Positions 8,023 through 14,546 of a DNA stretch of 26,332 nt are shown piece after piece. The translations under genes and the position numbers were made by a program. Each line of letters begins with the position of its first letter. Within the stretch, counting starts at the first letter, position 1. Origin of the DNA: a virus; IMG/VR virus record IMGVR_UViG_3300025102_000242, positions 1 through 26,332 of that record, one strand, 5' to 3'. Under the pieces are notes generated by a model. The model searched no databases. It was not told where the DNA came from and was given only the letters and a program-made list of their open reading frames with translations.

Positions 8023-8051
8023 TCCCCCATAATTTTGGGGGATTTTTTTTT
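8023..8051 (+). terminator. Rho-independent terminator
   Basis: TCCCCCA (8023-8029) pairs with TGGGGGA (8036-8042) around a six-base loop, followed by nine T (8043-8051). It ends the small-gene chain and insulates the nuclease gene that follows. Confidence 0.85.
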
Positions 8052-8053
8052 AT

Positions 8054-8061
8054 TAACTTTA
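8054..8061 (+). promoter_or_regulatory. Possible -7 box for nuclease gene
   Basis: TAACTTTA is one base off TAnnTTTG and again ends so that four bases separate it from the ATG at 8066. A TTTG at 8034-8037, inside the terminator stem, is 16 bases upstream, slightly closer than usual. A weak or regulated promoter is plausible. Confidence 0.35.
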
Positions 8062-8065
8062 TTCC

Positions 8066-8431
8066 ATGGATTCTAATGCAATTGGCTATTTGTGTGAGTA
8101 TAAAATAGCAACGGCATTGATGGAACATGGACACTATGTTTCAATGCCATTAAATAATTCAAGTACATACGATATGATTGCTGAAATAAATAACAACCTT
8201 TATAAAATACAAGTGAAAGGCACTAAAAAAAAACCTTCTAAAAATAAAAACGGGATCCATGTAAATATTTCTAGGCATAGAACCTATTCGAAATCCGAGA
8301 TTGATTTCATAGCAATTTGGGTGGATTATTTTAAAGGATTTTTCTTTTTAAGAAATCAAAATCAAAATACAGTTGTTTTACATCCCGAGGGTAAGTATAA
8401 AAATTATTTTAATAAATTTGTAATTGGGTAA
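8066..8431 (+). CDS. PD-(D/E)XK-like nuclease, 121 residues
   Basis: The order of motifs fits a minimal PD-(D/E)XK endonuclease: an N-terminal helix with E11 (YLCEYKIATALMEHG), then D36 (STYDMI), then Q49-V50-K51 (KIQVKG), which takes the E/D-X-K position with Gln in place of the acid. Similar small proteins include group I intron-associated and free-standing homing nucleases, and Holliday-junction-resolvase-like proteins. The gene is bracketed by terminators at 8023 and 8481, so it is transcribed separately from the head genes around it. It could be a homing-type insertion, a recombination helper or an anti-host nuclease. Fold call moderate; role open. Confidence 0.6.
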   Translation: MDSNAIGYLCEYKIATALMEHGHYVSMPLNNSSTYDMIAEINNNLYKIQVKGTKKKPSKNKNGIHVNISRHRTYSKSEIDFIAIWVDYFKGFFFLRNQNQNTVVLHPEGKYKNYFNKFVIG

Positions 8432-8480
8432 GGTTTTGGTTTGTCCTTATCATAATAATTGTTTTATTGTTTTGTAAATG

Positions 8481-8513
8481 TTGCGCTACTCAAATGGGTG
8501 GCGCAATTTTTTT
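8481..8513 (+). terminator. Rho-independent terminator before connector operon
   Basis: TTGCGC (8481-8486) pairs with GCGCAA (8501-8506). T8487-G8500 wobbles, ACTC (8488-8491) pairs with GGGT (8496-8499), and the loop is AAAT. The eleven-pair stem is followed by T8507-8513. Confidence 0.88.
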
Positions 8514-8520
8514 ATCTTTG
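8513..8520 (+). promoter_or_regulatory. -7 promoter box for connector/tail-completion operon
   Basis: TATCTTTG starts at the last T of the preceding terminator. The ATG at 8537 is 17 bases past the final G, after an A-rich leader. Terminator and promoter are fused end to end. No -33 TTTG at the normal distance. Confidence 0.6.
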
Positions 8521-8536
8521 TAGTAAATTAAAAATT

Positions 8537-8731
8537 ATGAAAATTAAAATTTTAAAAGATGTATATACTTCAAAAGGTTGGCGATACGTTGGAGAGGTTC
8601 ATGATTTGGATCAAAAAACTTCCAAGCACTATATCGAAAAAGGTATCGGAATTGAGCAAAAAGAGGAAAAAGCCGCAAAACAAACAAAGGAAAACAAAAG
8701 CGTAAAAAAAAGAACTACTAAAAAAAAGTAA
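8537..8731 (+). CDS. Small Lys-rich structural-region protein
   Basis: 64 residues from the ATG at 8537. An in-frame ATG at 8459 would place translation through the terminator and promoter, so I reject it. The N-terminal ~40 residues (KILKDVYTSKGWRYVGEVHDL) form a compact module often seen in small proteins encoded between capsid and gp6-like connector genes. The last ~25 residues are almost all Lys, Glu and Thr, ending KKRTTKKK. It may bind DNA or the capsid interior, or be a head-decoration helper; no firm function. The connector gene starts three bases after its stop. Confidence 0.7.
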   Translation: MKIKILKDVYTSKGWRYVGEVHDLDQKTSKHYIEKGIGIEQKEEKAAKQTKENKSVKKRTTKKK

Positions 8732-8734
8732 AAA

Positions 8735-9250
8735 ATGCCAAGCGAAAAAATTGTTTCCACAACGGGGACAGAAATTGTAAGTGTGGCCGACGCTAAAGCT
8801 TACATGAGAGTTGATACATCAGATGATGACACCCTCATTGGGACAATGATTGAACAGGCACGAATTTGGTGCGAGAATTATATCGGAAAAGATATTGTTG
8901 CTAAATCTCGGCAATATTATCTGGAAGAAGCCAACAATCGCTTTAGTATTCCATTCAGTCCTTTAAATTCAATTTCAAGCGTAACCATTGAGGCATCAGC
9001 GGCTGAATATGATACCTATGGCCTTTATGATGAAATCATTGAACTTGATCAATTACCGGCGCAAGACATAAAAGTAAGTTATTCAACCCTTGGAATGGAT
9101 AATGGCCTATTGCAACAAGCTATTTTGCAACTTGTTTCAACTTATTATGACAATAGAGCCGATTTCATCGTTTTACAGGGCGTTTCTTTTGTCAAAGTAC
9201 CCACAGAGGTAACTCAAATATTAAATTCCTTTAAAAATATGTTTATTTAA
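8735..9250 (+). CDS. Head-tail connector, gp6-like
   Basis: 171 residues. VSVADAKAYMRVDTSDDDTL (16-35), followed by an Ile/Ala-rich helix with CENYIGKDI, is the typical start of HK97 gp6-like connector (adaptor) proteins, which form the ring under the portal. IPFSPLNSISSVTI is the conserved beta segment, and the C-terminus is helical (LLQQAILQLVSTYYDNR). It is followed in order by head-closure, gp10-like and tail-terminator genes, the standard neck order. TAATG overlap with the next gene. Confidence 0.88.
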   Translation: MPSEKIVSTTGTEIVSVADAKAYMRVDTSDDDTLIGTMIEQARIWCENYIGKDIVAKSRQYYLEEANNRFSIPFSPLNSISSVTIEASAAEYDTYGLYDEIIELDQLPAQDIKVSYSTLGMDNGLLQQAILQLVSTYYDNRADFIVLQGVSFVKVPTEVTQILNSFKNMFI

Positions 9251-9579
9251 TGGATTCGGGCAAATTAAACAATAGGATCATAATCAAACGACAATCAAAA
9301 TCCGATGATGGCTTTGGTGGAACAACATCAACCCTTTCGACAATTGCAACAATTTGGGCAAGAGTAACCGAGTTGAAAGGTGAGATTCAAAAAACCGATT
9401 TCGTTTCTGGTAGATATGTTGAGGTTGAAATAATTGTTAGAACTAAAACCGCAGATCAATATATTTTAGCAAACGATGTGATTCAAATCCAAGGTCAAAC
9501 GGGCGATTATAAAATCAATAATATTTATGAGAGCCAAGAGGATCAATATGTAAAAATTTCAGCGACTAAATTTGCGTAA
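9250..9579 (+). CDS. Head-tail joining (head closure) protein
   Basis: 109 residues. The pattern LNNRIIIKRQS...DGFGG near the start, IWARVTELKG in the middle (residues ~37-46), and VRTKTAD with a final KISATKF is that of the Phage_H_T_join / SPP1 gp16-like family. The protein would plug the connector and provide the surface for tail attachment. It overlaps both neighbours by one base (TAATG), so expression of this set is likely coupled at translation. Confidence 0.88.
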   Translation: MDSGKLNNRIIIKRQSKSDDGFGGTTSTLSTIATIWARVTELKGEIQKTDFVSGRYVEVEIIVRTKTADQYILANDVIQIQGQTGDYKINNIYESQEDQYVKISATKFA

Positions 9580-9591
9580 TGACTAAATTTG
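9564..9591 (+). repeat. Direct repeat of 11 bases at gene junction; possible -7 box
   Basis: GACTAAATTTG occurs at 9564-9574 and again at 9581-9591, spanning the stop of one gene and the start of the next. Each copy encodes the same three residues (TKF). The first copy contains TAAATTTG at 9567-9574, which fits TAnnTTTG and sits four bases before the ATG at 9579. Confidence 0.5.
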
Positions 9592-9956
9592 AGCCAAACA
9601 GGGGGGATATTAATCGGATTTTAGGAAAACTAAATTCTCTTAAAAGATTGGATGCAAAAGTTTTGAATCCTAATTTAAAATATTTTGCAACTGAATCTCA
9701 AAATGATATTAAAAGAGATGCCCCGGTTGATACCGGAAACTTGAGGCAAGAAGTTAAAGGTTTTATGGTTGACAATCTAACTGCTCAAGTCGAATCAATT
9801 GCTCTTGCCGAAAATAATTTTGATTATGCTCTTGTTCAAGAATTTGGATCAAGACATCGAAAAGGGAAACCATATTTTTACCCAAATATTGAAAAGAATT
9901 TAAGGGTGATGATAATGAACATTATCAAAGGAATTAGAAAACAACTAAAAAAATAA
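9579..9956 (+). CDS. HK97 gp10-like neck/tail-completion protein
   Basis: 125 residues. APVDTGNLRQEV (48-59) is the family hallmark, followed by YALVQEFGS (about 86-94) and GKPYFYPNIEKN (about 98-109), in the expected order and spacing for HK97-gp10-like proteins. These act in the neck or in tail completion of siphoviruses. The C-terminus is strongly basic. One-base overlaps (TAATG) on both sides. Possibly also served by the TAAATTTG box at 9567. Confidence 0.9.
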   Translation: MTKFEPNRGDINRILGKLNSLKRLDAKVLNPNLKYFATESQNDIKRDAPVDTGNLRQEVKGFMVDNLTAQVESIALAENNFDYALVQEFGSRHRKGKPYFYPNIEKNLRVMIMNIIKGIRKQLKK

Positions 9957-10390
9957 TGAACGAAATTTTCCATCATTTAAGAAAAAAATTCATTGATGCG
10001 TTGACCAATCAAATTACTATATCCGGGTCAACTGTTCCGATTTATAACCGAATTCCAATTGGATCAGCAACTCCCTTTGTAAAGATATATTCATATCAAA
10101 TGGATGAAATTGATCAAAATCAATCTTCATTTAATGGCGAGTATAAAACAAGGATTGAGGCCATAACCGGTTTTGATGGAGATGATGGGGGTGAGCATCA
10201 ACTAAATCTTATTGTCGATGCAATACTTCAAATAATAAGAACAAGAACAAACGTTGATTTATCAGCCGATAATTTTAATGTATATACAACCACAATCGAA
10301 AGGATTCGATATTTTGAGGATATTGAGGATGATAAAACTTATTTCCGAGCAATTATTGAAATATCTAATAGAATTGAAAAAACAAGCTAA
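9956..10390 (+). CDS. Tail terminator / tail completion protein (DUF3168-like)
   Basis: 144 residues. The pattern is that of DUF3168 tail-terminator proteins: an N-terminal helix, VPIYNRIPIGSATPFVKIYS (28-47), a central strand with the YKTRIEAIT segment, then LIVDAILQIIR and a final YFRAIIEIS strand. The protein would form a hexamer capping the tail tube. In most related phages the tube protein gene comes next. Here about 6.6 kb of lysis and fibre genes lies between this gene and the tube gene at 17047. Confidence 0.85.
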   Translation: MNEIFHHLRKKFIDALTNQITISGSTVPIYNRIPIGSATPFVKIYSYQMDEIDQNQSSFNGEYKTRIEAITGFDGDDGGEHQLNLIVDAILQIIRTRTNVDLSADNFNVYTTTIERIRYFEDIEDDKTYFRAIIEISNRIEKTS

Positions 10391-10542
10391 TGGATGACTT
10401 AAAAATTTTCGGAGTTTATGGTTTAAACATCGGTGCATTTGCAGTTAGTGTGTCGGAAGTAAATCCTATAATGCAATTTTTTGTTTTAACTGCAACCCTA
10501 ACTTTTACTATAATCCAAATTATAAAAATTTTAAAAAAATGA
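10390..10542 (+). CDS. Small holin-like membrane protein, 50 residues
   Basis: The ATG shares a base with the previous stop (TAATG), and the TGA at 10540-10542 overlaps the next ATG. After MDDLKI come two hydrophobic stretches (about residues 7-24 and 26-47, the latter including [19 protein letters not shown]), ending in KILKK. Two membrane spans, small size, basic tail and a position two genes before the endolysin suggest a holin or pinholin-like protein. No family signature is visible. Its first six residues are repeated in a 16-codon frame at 16985. Confidence 0.65.
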   Translation: MDDLKIFGVYGLNIGAFAVSVSEVNPIMQFFVLTATLTFTIIQIIKILKK

Positions 10543-10913
10543 AACTTCCTACAAATGGAGTCGCCAAAGAAATTCGTCACTTTTCCGGAGCAATGATGGT
10601 TTTTTTTCTAATTGTTGGGATATTAGCCTATTTGACGAAATATTCTATTCCAGATGAAAACGCTCAAATTATTAATACTCTAATTGGTATGATCGCCGCA
10701 AGTTTAACAATGATTATTTCCACAATCACCGGGAGAAATCCAGATGATTTGGAGGCGGCAAAAAAGAAAATCTCAAATCTTGAAACGAAAATTGATCTTT
10801 TGGTTAGTCAAAAAGATAATCTTGAGGCAATGGTCATAAAATTACAAGATGATACAATTGATAGATTGCTTTTAAATAAAACTTTAAAATGTGATGACAA
10901 ATGCGATTTATAA
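10539..10913 (+). CDS. Membrane protein with coiled coil, lysis-cassette associated
   Basis: 124 residues. Two membrane segments (about 15-35, [16 protein letters not shown]; and 44-65, [18 protein letters not shown]) are followed by a long charged coiled coil (about 74-115, [18 protein letters not shown]) and a Cys-containing tail, KCDDKCDL. The two-span plus coiled-coil design fits a holin or a lysis regulator. An inner-membrane spanin is less likely because there are two spans. The gene overlaps the preceding one by four bases (ATGA) and the endolysin gene by 13, so the three are probably translated together. Confidence 0.65.
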   Translation: MKLPTNGVAKEIRHFSGAMMVFFLIVGILAYLTKYSIPDENAQIINTLIGMIAASLTMIISTITGRNPDDLEAAKKKISNLETKIDLLVSQKDNLEAMVIKLQDDTIDRLLLNKTLKCDDKCDL

Positions 10914-11359
10914 GCAAATACATTTCATGGCATGAGGCCGTAAAAAGTAAAACGGCAGAAAAGCACGAGATTGAAAATTCTCCCAATGAGAATCAAATTC
11001 AAGAGATGAAAAAATTGGCCAAGAATGTTTTTGATCCATTGAGAGTTTGGGCCGGACACCCTATTCGTGTAAATAGTTTTTTCCGTTCACCTGAACTTTG
11101 TTTGAAACTTAAATCAAAAGCGACAAGCCAACACACAAAGGGTCAGGCCATCGATATTGATTCACTTGGTGAAAAAACAAATTCTGATCTGTTTTATTAT
11201 ATAAAAGAAAATTTAAATTTTGATCAATTAATTTGGGAATTTGGTGATGATGAAAATCCCGATTGGATTCATGTTTCATATATAAGCGAAAACGCCAATC
11301 GAGGTAATGTTTTTAAAGCAATCAAAAAAAATAAAAAGATAAATTATATATTTTTCTAA
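10901..11359 (+). CDS. Endolysin, M15-family peptidase
   Basis: 152 residues. [12 protein letters not shown] (76-87) supplies zinc ligands H78 and D85, and DWIHVSY (121-127) supplies H124; E113 in LIWEFG is a good candidate catalytic acid. [11 protein letters not shown] (56-66) is the usual substrate-side segment of the M15_3 peptidases. It would cut the peptide cross-links of peptidoglycan at the end of infection. There is no signal peptide, so release depends on the neighbouring holin-type proteins. The start at 10901 overlaps the previous gene; all predicted active-site residues are present. Confidence 0.9.
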   Translation: MRFISKYISWHEAVKSKTAEKHEIENSPNENQIQEMKKLAKNVFDPLRVWAGHPIRVNSFFRSPELCLKLKSKATSQHTKGQAIDIDSLGEKTNSDLFYYIKENLNFDQLIWEFGDDENPDWIHVSYISENANRGNVFKAIKKNKKINYIFF

Positions 11360-11364
11360 TTCTT

Positions 11365-11778
11365 ATGTCAAAAAAGCGTTTTAAGGACACAAATGTTGGA
11401 AAATTCTTATTGAATAAGATTCCATCCATTGTTGGTAAAATCGCAAATGATACGCCCGTTGGAAGTGTAATTGAGGCAATCATTGGTGGATCGGATATGT
11501 CTGAAAATGACAAGCAACTGGCTATTGAAAAATTACGATTAGAAAGAGCGGAACTTGATGGCATCACCAAAAGGTGGGTTGCGGATAGCAGGAGCGGTTA
11601 TTTTCTGACTTCCAACATTAGGCCATTGATTCTTTTGTTTATTACTTTAGCAATTATCGGAGGGTTCTTTTTTAAATACGATATTACTCCACTTACAAGC
11701 CTTGGGGGGATTATTTACACCGCTTATTTTGGAAGTCGTGGAGCCGAGAAAATATTTGGTAATAAATTACATCAATAA
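11365..11778 (+). CDS. Holin of the 3TM / gene-transfer-agent type (probable)
   Basis: 137 residues. The pattern WVADSRSGYFLTSNIRPLIL is that of the 3TM holin family (DUF3154-like): a helical, charged region with W-x-x-D, then an N-x-RP just before the first strong membrane span (about 85-102). A second span follows (about 108-122), then a short tail, AEKIFG. The N-terminal PVGSVIEAIIGG region may be the third hydrophobic element. It lies directly after the endolysin. Together with the two upstream membrane proteins, it makes the cassette unusually rich in candidate holins. Confidence 0.75.
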   Translation: MSKKRFKDTNVGKFLLNKIPSIVGKIANDTPVGSVIEAIIGGSDMSENDKQLAIEKLRLERAELDGITKRWVADSRSGYFLTSNIRPLILLFITLAIIGGFFFKYDITPLTSLGGIIYTAYFGSRGAEKIFGNKLHQ

Positions 11779-11906
11779 TGGCGAAAATAATATCTAATTT
11801 TATTTTTAAAGCTAAAAAGAAACGACCGGGCGTTCATTCTAAAAATGCGAGTAAAGGACAAAGGGGTTGGAAAAAAAAGTATAAAGGTCAAGGAAAAAGA
11901 AAATAG
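11778..11906 (+). CDS. Very small, highly basic protein, 42 residues
   Basis: ATG shares a base with the preceding TAA (TAATG); stop TAG at 11904-11906. About half the residues are Lys or Arg, with only one or two acidic positions at most. KKKRPGVHSKNASKGQRGWK contains the RPGVHSK string that I associate with tiny basic proteins in other marine and Bacteroidota phages, whose role is unknown. Nucleic acid binding is likely from charge alone. Conservation of such a string argues that it is a real gene. Confidence 0.65.
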   Translation: MAKIISNFIFKAKKKRPGVHSKNASKGQRGWKKKYKGQGKRK

Positions 11907-11908
11907 TT

Positions 11909-12205
11909 ATGGCAACAAGAGATTTATATTCGGCTAATAATTTCCATCGAATGAGTTTCGGTGACTTTGGAATGAGAACGCTTATCAAAGGCGATGTCAA
12001 TTTATCAACTCCAACTGGGGAATATTTTTGCATGATAGAATGTATTACTTCAGCGACTTTTGATGCTACTAATGACACCCCGGCAGGTGATACAACATTA
12101 ACTGATTATGATCTTTTGGATGGACAAATTATTTATGGGAATTTTACAGACATAACACTCACAAAGGGTCACATAATTTGCTATTTACGCCATGTTCCGG
12201 AATAA
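11909..12205 (+). CDS. Small protein before fibre genes, 98 residues
   Basis: The first part (ATRDLYSANNFHRMSFGDFG) is polar, and the rest is beta-rich with conserved-looking Gly and Thr (CMIECITSATFDATNDTPAG, then LLDGQIIYGNFTDITLTKG). This gives the impression of a small beta-sandwich, possibly a trimeric capsid- or fibre-associated protein. It begins two bases after the basic protein gene and overlaps the next gene by one base (TAATG). I have no firm family; a minor structural or decoration role is an inference from context. Confidence 0.6.
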   Translation: MATRDLYSANNFHRMSFGDFGMRTLIKGDVNLSTPTGEYFCMIECITSATFDATNDTPAGDTTLTDYDLLDGQIIYGNFTDITLTKGHIICYLRHVPE

Positions 12206-12342
12206 TGTTAAGTTTAAAAAAAACCATACAACCCAAAGCCGGGAGGTTTAGAAAATTAATTCTAAAAAAAATTAGAAATTTTTTATGGCAAAATAGAAAC
12301 ACAAAATGGGAAAACGAAAATGCCTTATGGAATGAAGAATAA
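12205..12342 (+). CDS. Small basic protein, 45 residues, unknown
   Basis: ATG shares a base with the preceding stop (TAATG); stop TAA at 12340-12342. The N-terminal ~30 residues are basic (LKKTIQPKAGRFRKLILKK) and the C-terminal part is Trp- and Glu-rich (KWENENALWNEE). No domain is recognised. Support is the exact TAATG coupling and the location just before the fibre promoter at 12351. Confidence 0.5.
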   Translation: MLSLKKTIQPKAGRFRKLILKKIRNFLWQNRNTKWENENALWNEE

Positions 12343-12350
12343 AAAATCAC

Positions 12351-12358
12351 TAAATTTG
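12351..12358 (+). promoter_or_regulatory. -7 promoter box for fibre gene
   Basis: TAAATTTG fits TAnnTTTG. The ATG at 12372 is 14 bases past the G, after an A-rich leader. The spacing and leader are nearly the same as before 13644. No -33 partner seen. Confidence 0.55.
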
Positions 12359-12371
12359 TAAAAATTAAAAA

Positions 12372-13625
12372 ATGGGTAATACACTAACCGGTCAAAGGAT
12401 AAAAGACACCTATCTCGGATTCATAAAAACAACAGATAATGCCGAGGTTGATGCAACGGGGAAAGAGTTAACCGATGGTAATGGAAATGATCTCGATATT
12501 TTTATTAATACGGGTGGTCAATTAGGTTTTAGTTCAACACCAGATTTCACCGTTGACGCCGGAGGAAATACAGATGCTTTCCGTTTACCCAATGGATCGA
12601 CTGCTCAACAACCAACCGGTCAAGCCGGAATAATTAGATATAATACAACGGATTCAAAACTTGAGTATTTTGACACCGGATATAAATTTATCGCATCCGA
12701 AAATTATGTTAATACTCAAATCACAAATTTAATTGATTCCGCTCCCGGGACACTTGATACATTAAATGAGATTGCGGCGGCTTTAAATGATGACCCGGAT
12801 TTTAATACTACAATTACCAATTTAATAAACGGAAAACAAGCGACAATAACCGGAGCGGCAACAACTATCACATCAAGTGATTTGACCGTATCAAGAGCAT
12901 TAATTTCAAACTCATCGGGAAAGGTGGCCGTTTCATCTGTTACAGATACTGAACTTGGATATTTATCGGGAGTGACTTCCGCCATTCAAACTCAATTCAA
13001 TAATATTACCGACAATAATACAACTTACTCCGTAAGTGCGGTTGATTCTGGTGATAATGCAATAATAAGATTGACCGGATCGGATTCAACTACCGATGAC
13101 GTTACTCTTGTTGCCGGATCAAATATTACATTGACACCAAGCGGTGATAATATTACAGTTGCATCAACTGCCACAGGGTCAGGGGGATCTACAAATGTAG
13201 TCACAACAACCTCAACAGGAGATGGATCAACAACTGCTTTTACTTTGCCAAACACGATTGCAAGTGAAAACAACGTTCAGATTTATGTCAATGGAGTTTA
13301 TCAATCAAAATCTAATTATAGTACATCATCCAATACGGTGACTTTCTCAACTGCTCCTCCAAATGGATCAAGCGTTGAATTTATGCATTTTGTTGCACTT
13401 AATGGAACTCCTAATATTGAGATTGATAGTTTTGATGGCGATGGATCAACCACGACATTCACATTGTCAACTGAACCGGCAAATAAAAATAATTTGCAAA
13501 TTTACATTGATGGGGTTTATCAAGCAAAAGCAAATTATTCAGTAACAACAACAACATTAACATTTACAACCGCCCCGGCAACGGGAACAGGAAATATCGA
13601 GGTAACTCATTTAAAAATATCTTAA
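12372..13625 (+). CDS. Tail fibre-like protein with duplicated C-terminal domain
   Basis: 417 residues, Ser/Thr/Asn/Gly-rich. APGTLDTLNEIAAALNDDPD followed by a FNTTITNLINGKQ segment (residues ~117-155) is a classic helical registration element of phage tail fibres. An N-terminal head (about 1-100) and a middle beta region follow the pattern of trimeric fibres. Two similar ~60-residue domains end the protein. They start at GDGSTTAFTL (about 283) and GDGSTTTFTL (about 356), and both contain QIY-x(2)-GVYQ and TFxTAP. They are presumably receptor-binding or spacer units. The stop codon overlaps the next promoter box. Confidence 0.8.
   Translation: MGNTLTGQRIKDTYLGFIKTTDNAEVDATGKELTDGNGNDLDIFINTGGQLGFSSTPDFTVDAGGNTDAFRLPNGSTAQQPTGQAGIIRYNTTDSKLEYFDTGYKFIASENYVNTQITNLIDSAPGTLDTLNEIAAALNDDPDFNTTITNLINGKQATITGAATTITSSDLTVSRALISNSSGKVAVSSVTDTELGYLSGVTSAIQTQFNNITDNNTTYSVSAVDSGDNAIIRLTGSDSTTDDVTLVAGSNITLTPSGDNITVASTATGSGGSTNVVTTTSTGDGSTTAFTLPNTIASENNVQIYVNGVYQSKSNYSTSSNTVTFSTAPPNGSSVEFMHFVALNGTPNIEIDSFDGDGSTTTFTLSTEPANKNNLQIYIDGVYQAKANYSVTTTTLTFTTAPATGTGNIEVTHLKIS
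13215..13612 (+). repeat. Tandem duplication of a fibre domain
   Basis: Two units about 217 bases apart, starting near 13218 and 13435, share the GATGGATCAAC core and encode similar domains (GDGSTT, IYVNGVYQ/IYIDGVYQ, TFSTAPP/TFTTAPA). They have diverged well beyond wobble positions, so the duplication is not recent. Confidence 0.7.
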
Positions 13626-13630
13626 CTTTG
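13623..13630 (+). promoter_or_regulatory. -7 promoter box overlapping the fibre stop codon
   Basis: TAACTTTG fits TAnnTTTG, and its first three bases are the TAA stop of the upstream gene. The ATG at 13644 lies 14 bases past the G, after a leader made only of A and T. Confidence 0.55.
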
Positions 13631-13643
13631 TAAAAAATAAAAA

Positions 13644-14003
13644 ATGGCATTAACAAAAGTAACAAGCGGAGTTTTAGGGGATGAATATACATCAAGCAGT
13701 TCCTTAATATCCGCCGCATCCATAACCGTTGACACATCTTCTGCTGATGTATTCACATTAACAGCTGGACATTCAGCAACTTTAAATTTTACAAATGTTA
13801 TTATAGGGGATTTAAAAACATTAGTTGTTACTGGAGGGGGCAGTTCTTACACTTTAACTTTAGGGACTGTAAATGGTTCATCAGCAACTTATAATCTTAT
13901 AAGTGGTACTTATGATGACACCAGTTCAACAAAAAACTTCATTCAAATAAAATTTATTTCCACAACAGAGGCGTGGTACACAATCTCACAAATATCAAGT
14001 TAA
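13644..14003 (+). CDS. Small beta-rich tail fibre accessory protein
   Basis: 119 residues, rich in Ser, Thr and Gly. It starts with ALTKVTSGVLGDEYTSSSSL, a segment typical of the attachment end of phage fibre proteins. The rest resembles short beta strands (ADVFTLTAGHSATLNFTNV, then TLVVTGGGSSYTLTLG) ending with WYTISQ. It has its own promoter and sits in the fibre module, two bases before the next gene. It may be a small fibre or a fibre-tip subunit. It lies within the GATC-free stretch. Confidence 0.6.
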   Translation: MALTKVTSGVLGDEYTSSSSLISAASITVDTSSADVFTLTAGHSATLNFTNVIIGDLKTLVVTGGGSSYTLTLGTVNGSSATYNLISGTYDDTSSTKNFIQIKFISTTEAWYTISQISS

Positions 14004-14004
14004 T

Positions 14005-14544
14005 ATGAAAGCATTAGTAAAAAATGGTGGTATTGCAATTTATAAAACCCTTCCAAATGTTTGGAATAATATTTTAAACTTTAGGAAAGCAACGGATGAG
14101 GTTTTAATTGAAAATGGTTTTTACGATGTTGTTAGACCAAGCTATGATAAGCAAACCCAAACTAAAGGAGGTCTATACTTTGACGAAAAGAAGAAGATAG
14201 TAACCTATGATGTTACTGACATAGACTTTAATAAAGAGGTAGATATTATTGGAGAGGATGGCGAACCAACAGGCGAAAAAGAAAAAAGGTATAAGATAGA
14301 CGACATCAAAGCGAGTAAGATTGCAGAGATAAAATCTAAAGCAGGTAAAATGTTAGAGCCTACAGATTGGCAAATTATAAGAAAAGCAGAGAGGGACATT
14401 GCTATTAATTCGGATGTTGCAACAAAAAGAGCAGAGATTTTAGCAGAAGCCGATAGATTGGAAGCTGAAGTAAATGCTAAAAAATCCTACAAGACCGCAT
14501 TGCAATACAACGTAAAATTTTTCCCTCCATCTGAAAAAGAATAA
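14005..14544 (+). CDS. Tail fibre assembly/chaperone-like protein
   Basis: 179 residues. The N-terminal ~55 residues (NGGIAIYKTLPNVWNNILNF) resemble a short attachment domain. The C-terminal half is a charged helical region (IKSKAGKMLEPTDWQIIRKA, then KRAEILAEADRLEAEV) like the domain of many phage fibre-assembly proteins (DUF4376/Tfa-like). In that family, the LxxTDW segment before a long helix is characteristic. It lies between two fibre-type genes (gaps of one and two bases), consistent with helping one of them trimerise. Codon usage differs from the head genes (fewer GCC, no GATC). Confidence 0.6.
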   Translation: MKALVKNGGIAIYKTLPNVWNNILNFRKATDEVLIENGFYDVVRPSYDKQTQTKGGLYFDEKKKIVTYDVTDIDFNKEVDIIGEDGEPTGEKEKRYKIDDIKASKIAEIKSKAGKMLEPTDWQIIRKAERDIAINSDVATKRAEILAEADRLEAEVNAKKSYKTALQYNVKFFPPSEKE

Positions 14545-14546
14545 AT

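Noticed and set aside
7993-8065. Possible extra small gene or RNA between the four-Cys peptide and the nuclease gene
   Set aside because: The stretch contains only the terminator and a promoter-like box; no usable open frame or further structured element was seen.
8459-8536. ATG at 8459 as start of the small Lys-rich gene
   Set aside because: It would translate a strong terminator and the -7 box; the ATG at 8537 follows a normal short A-rich leader.
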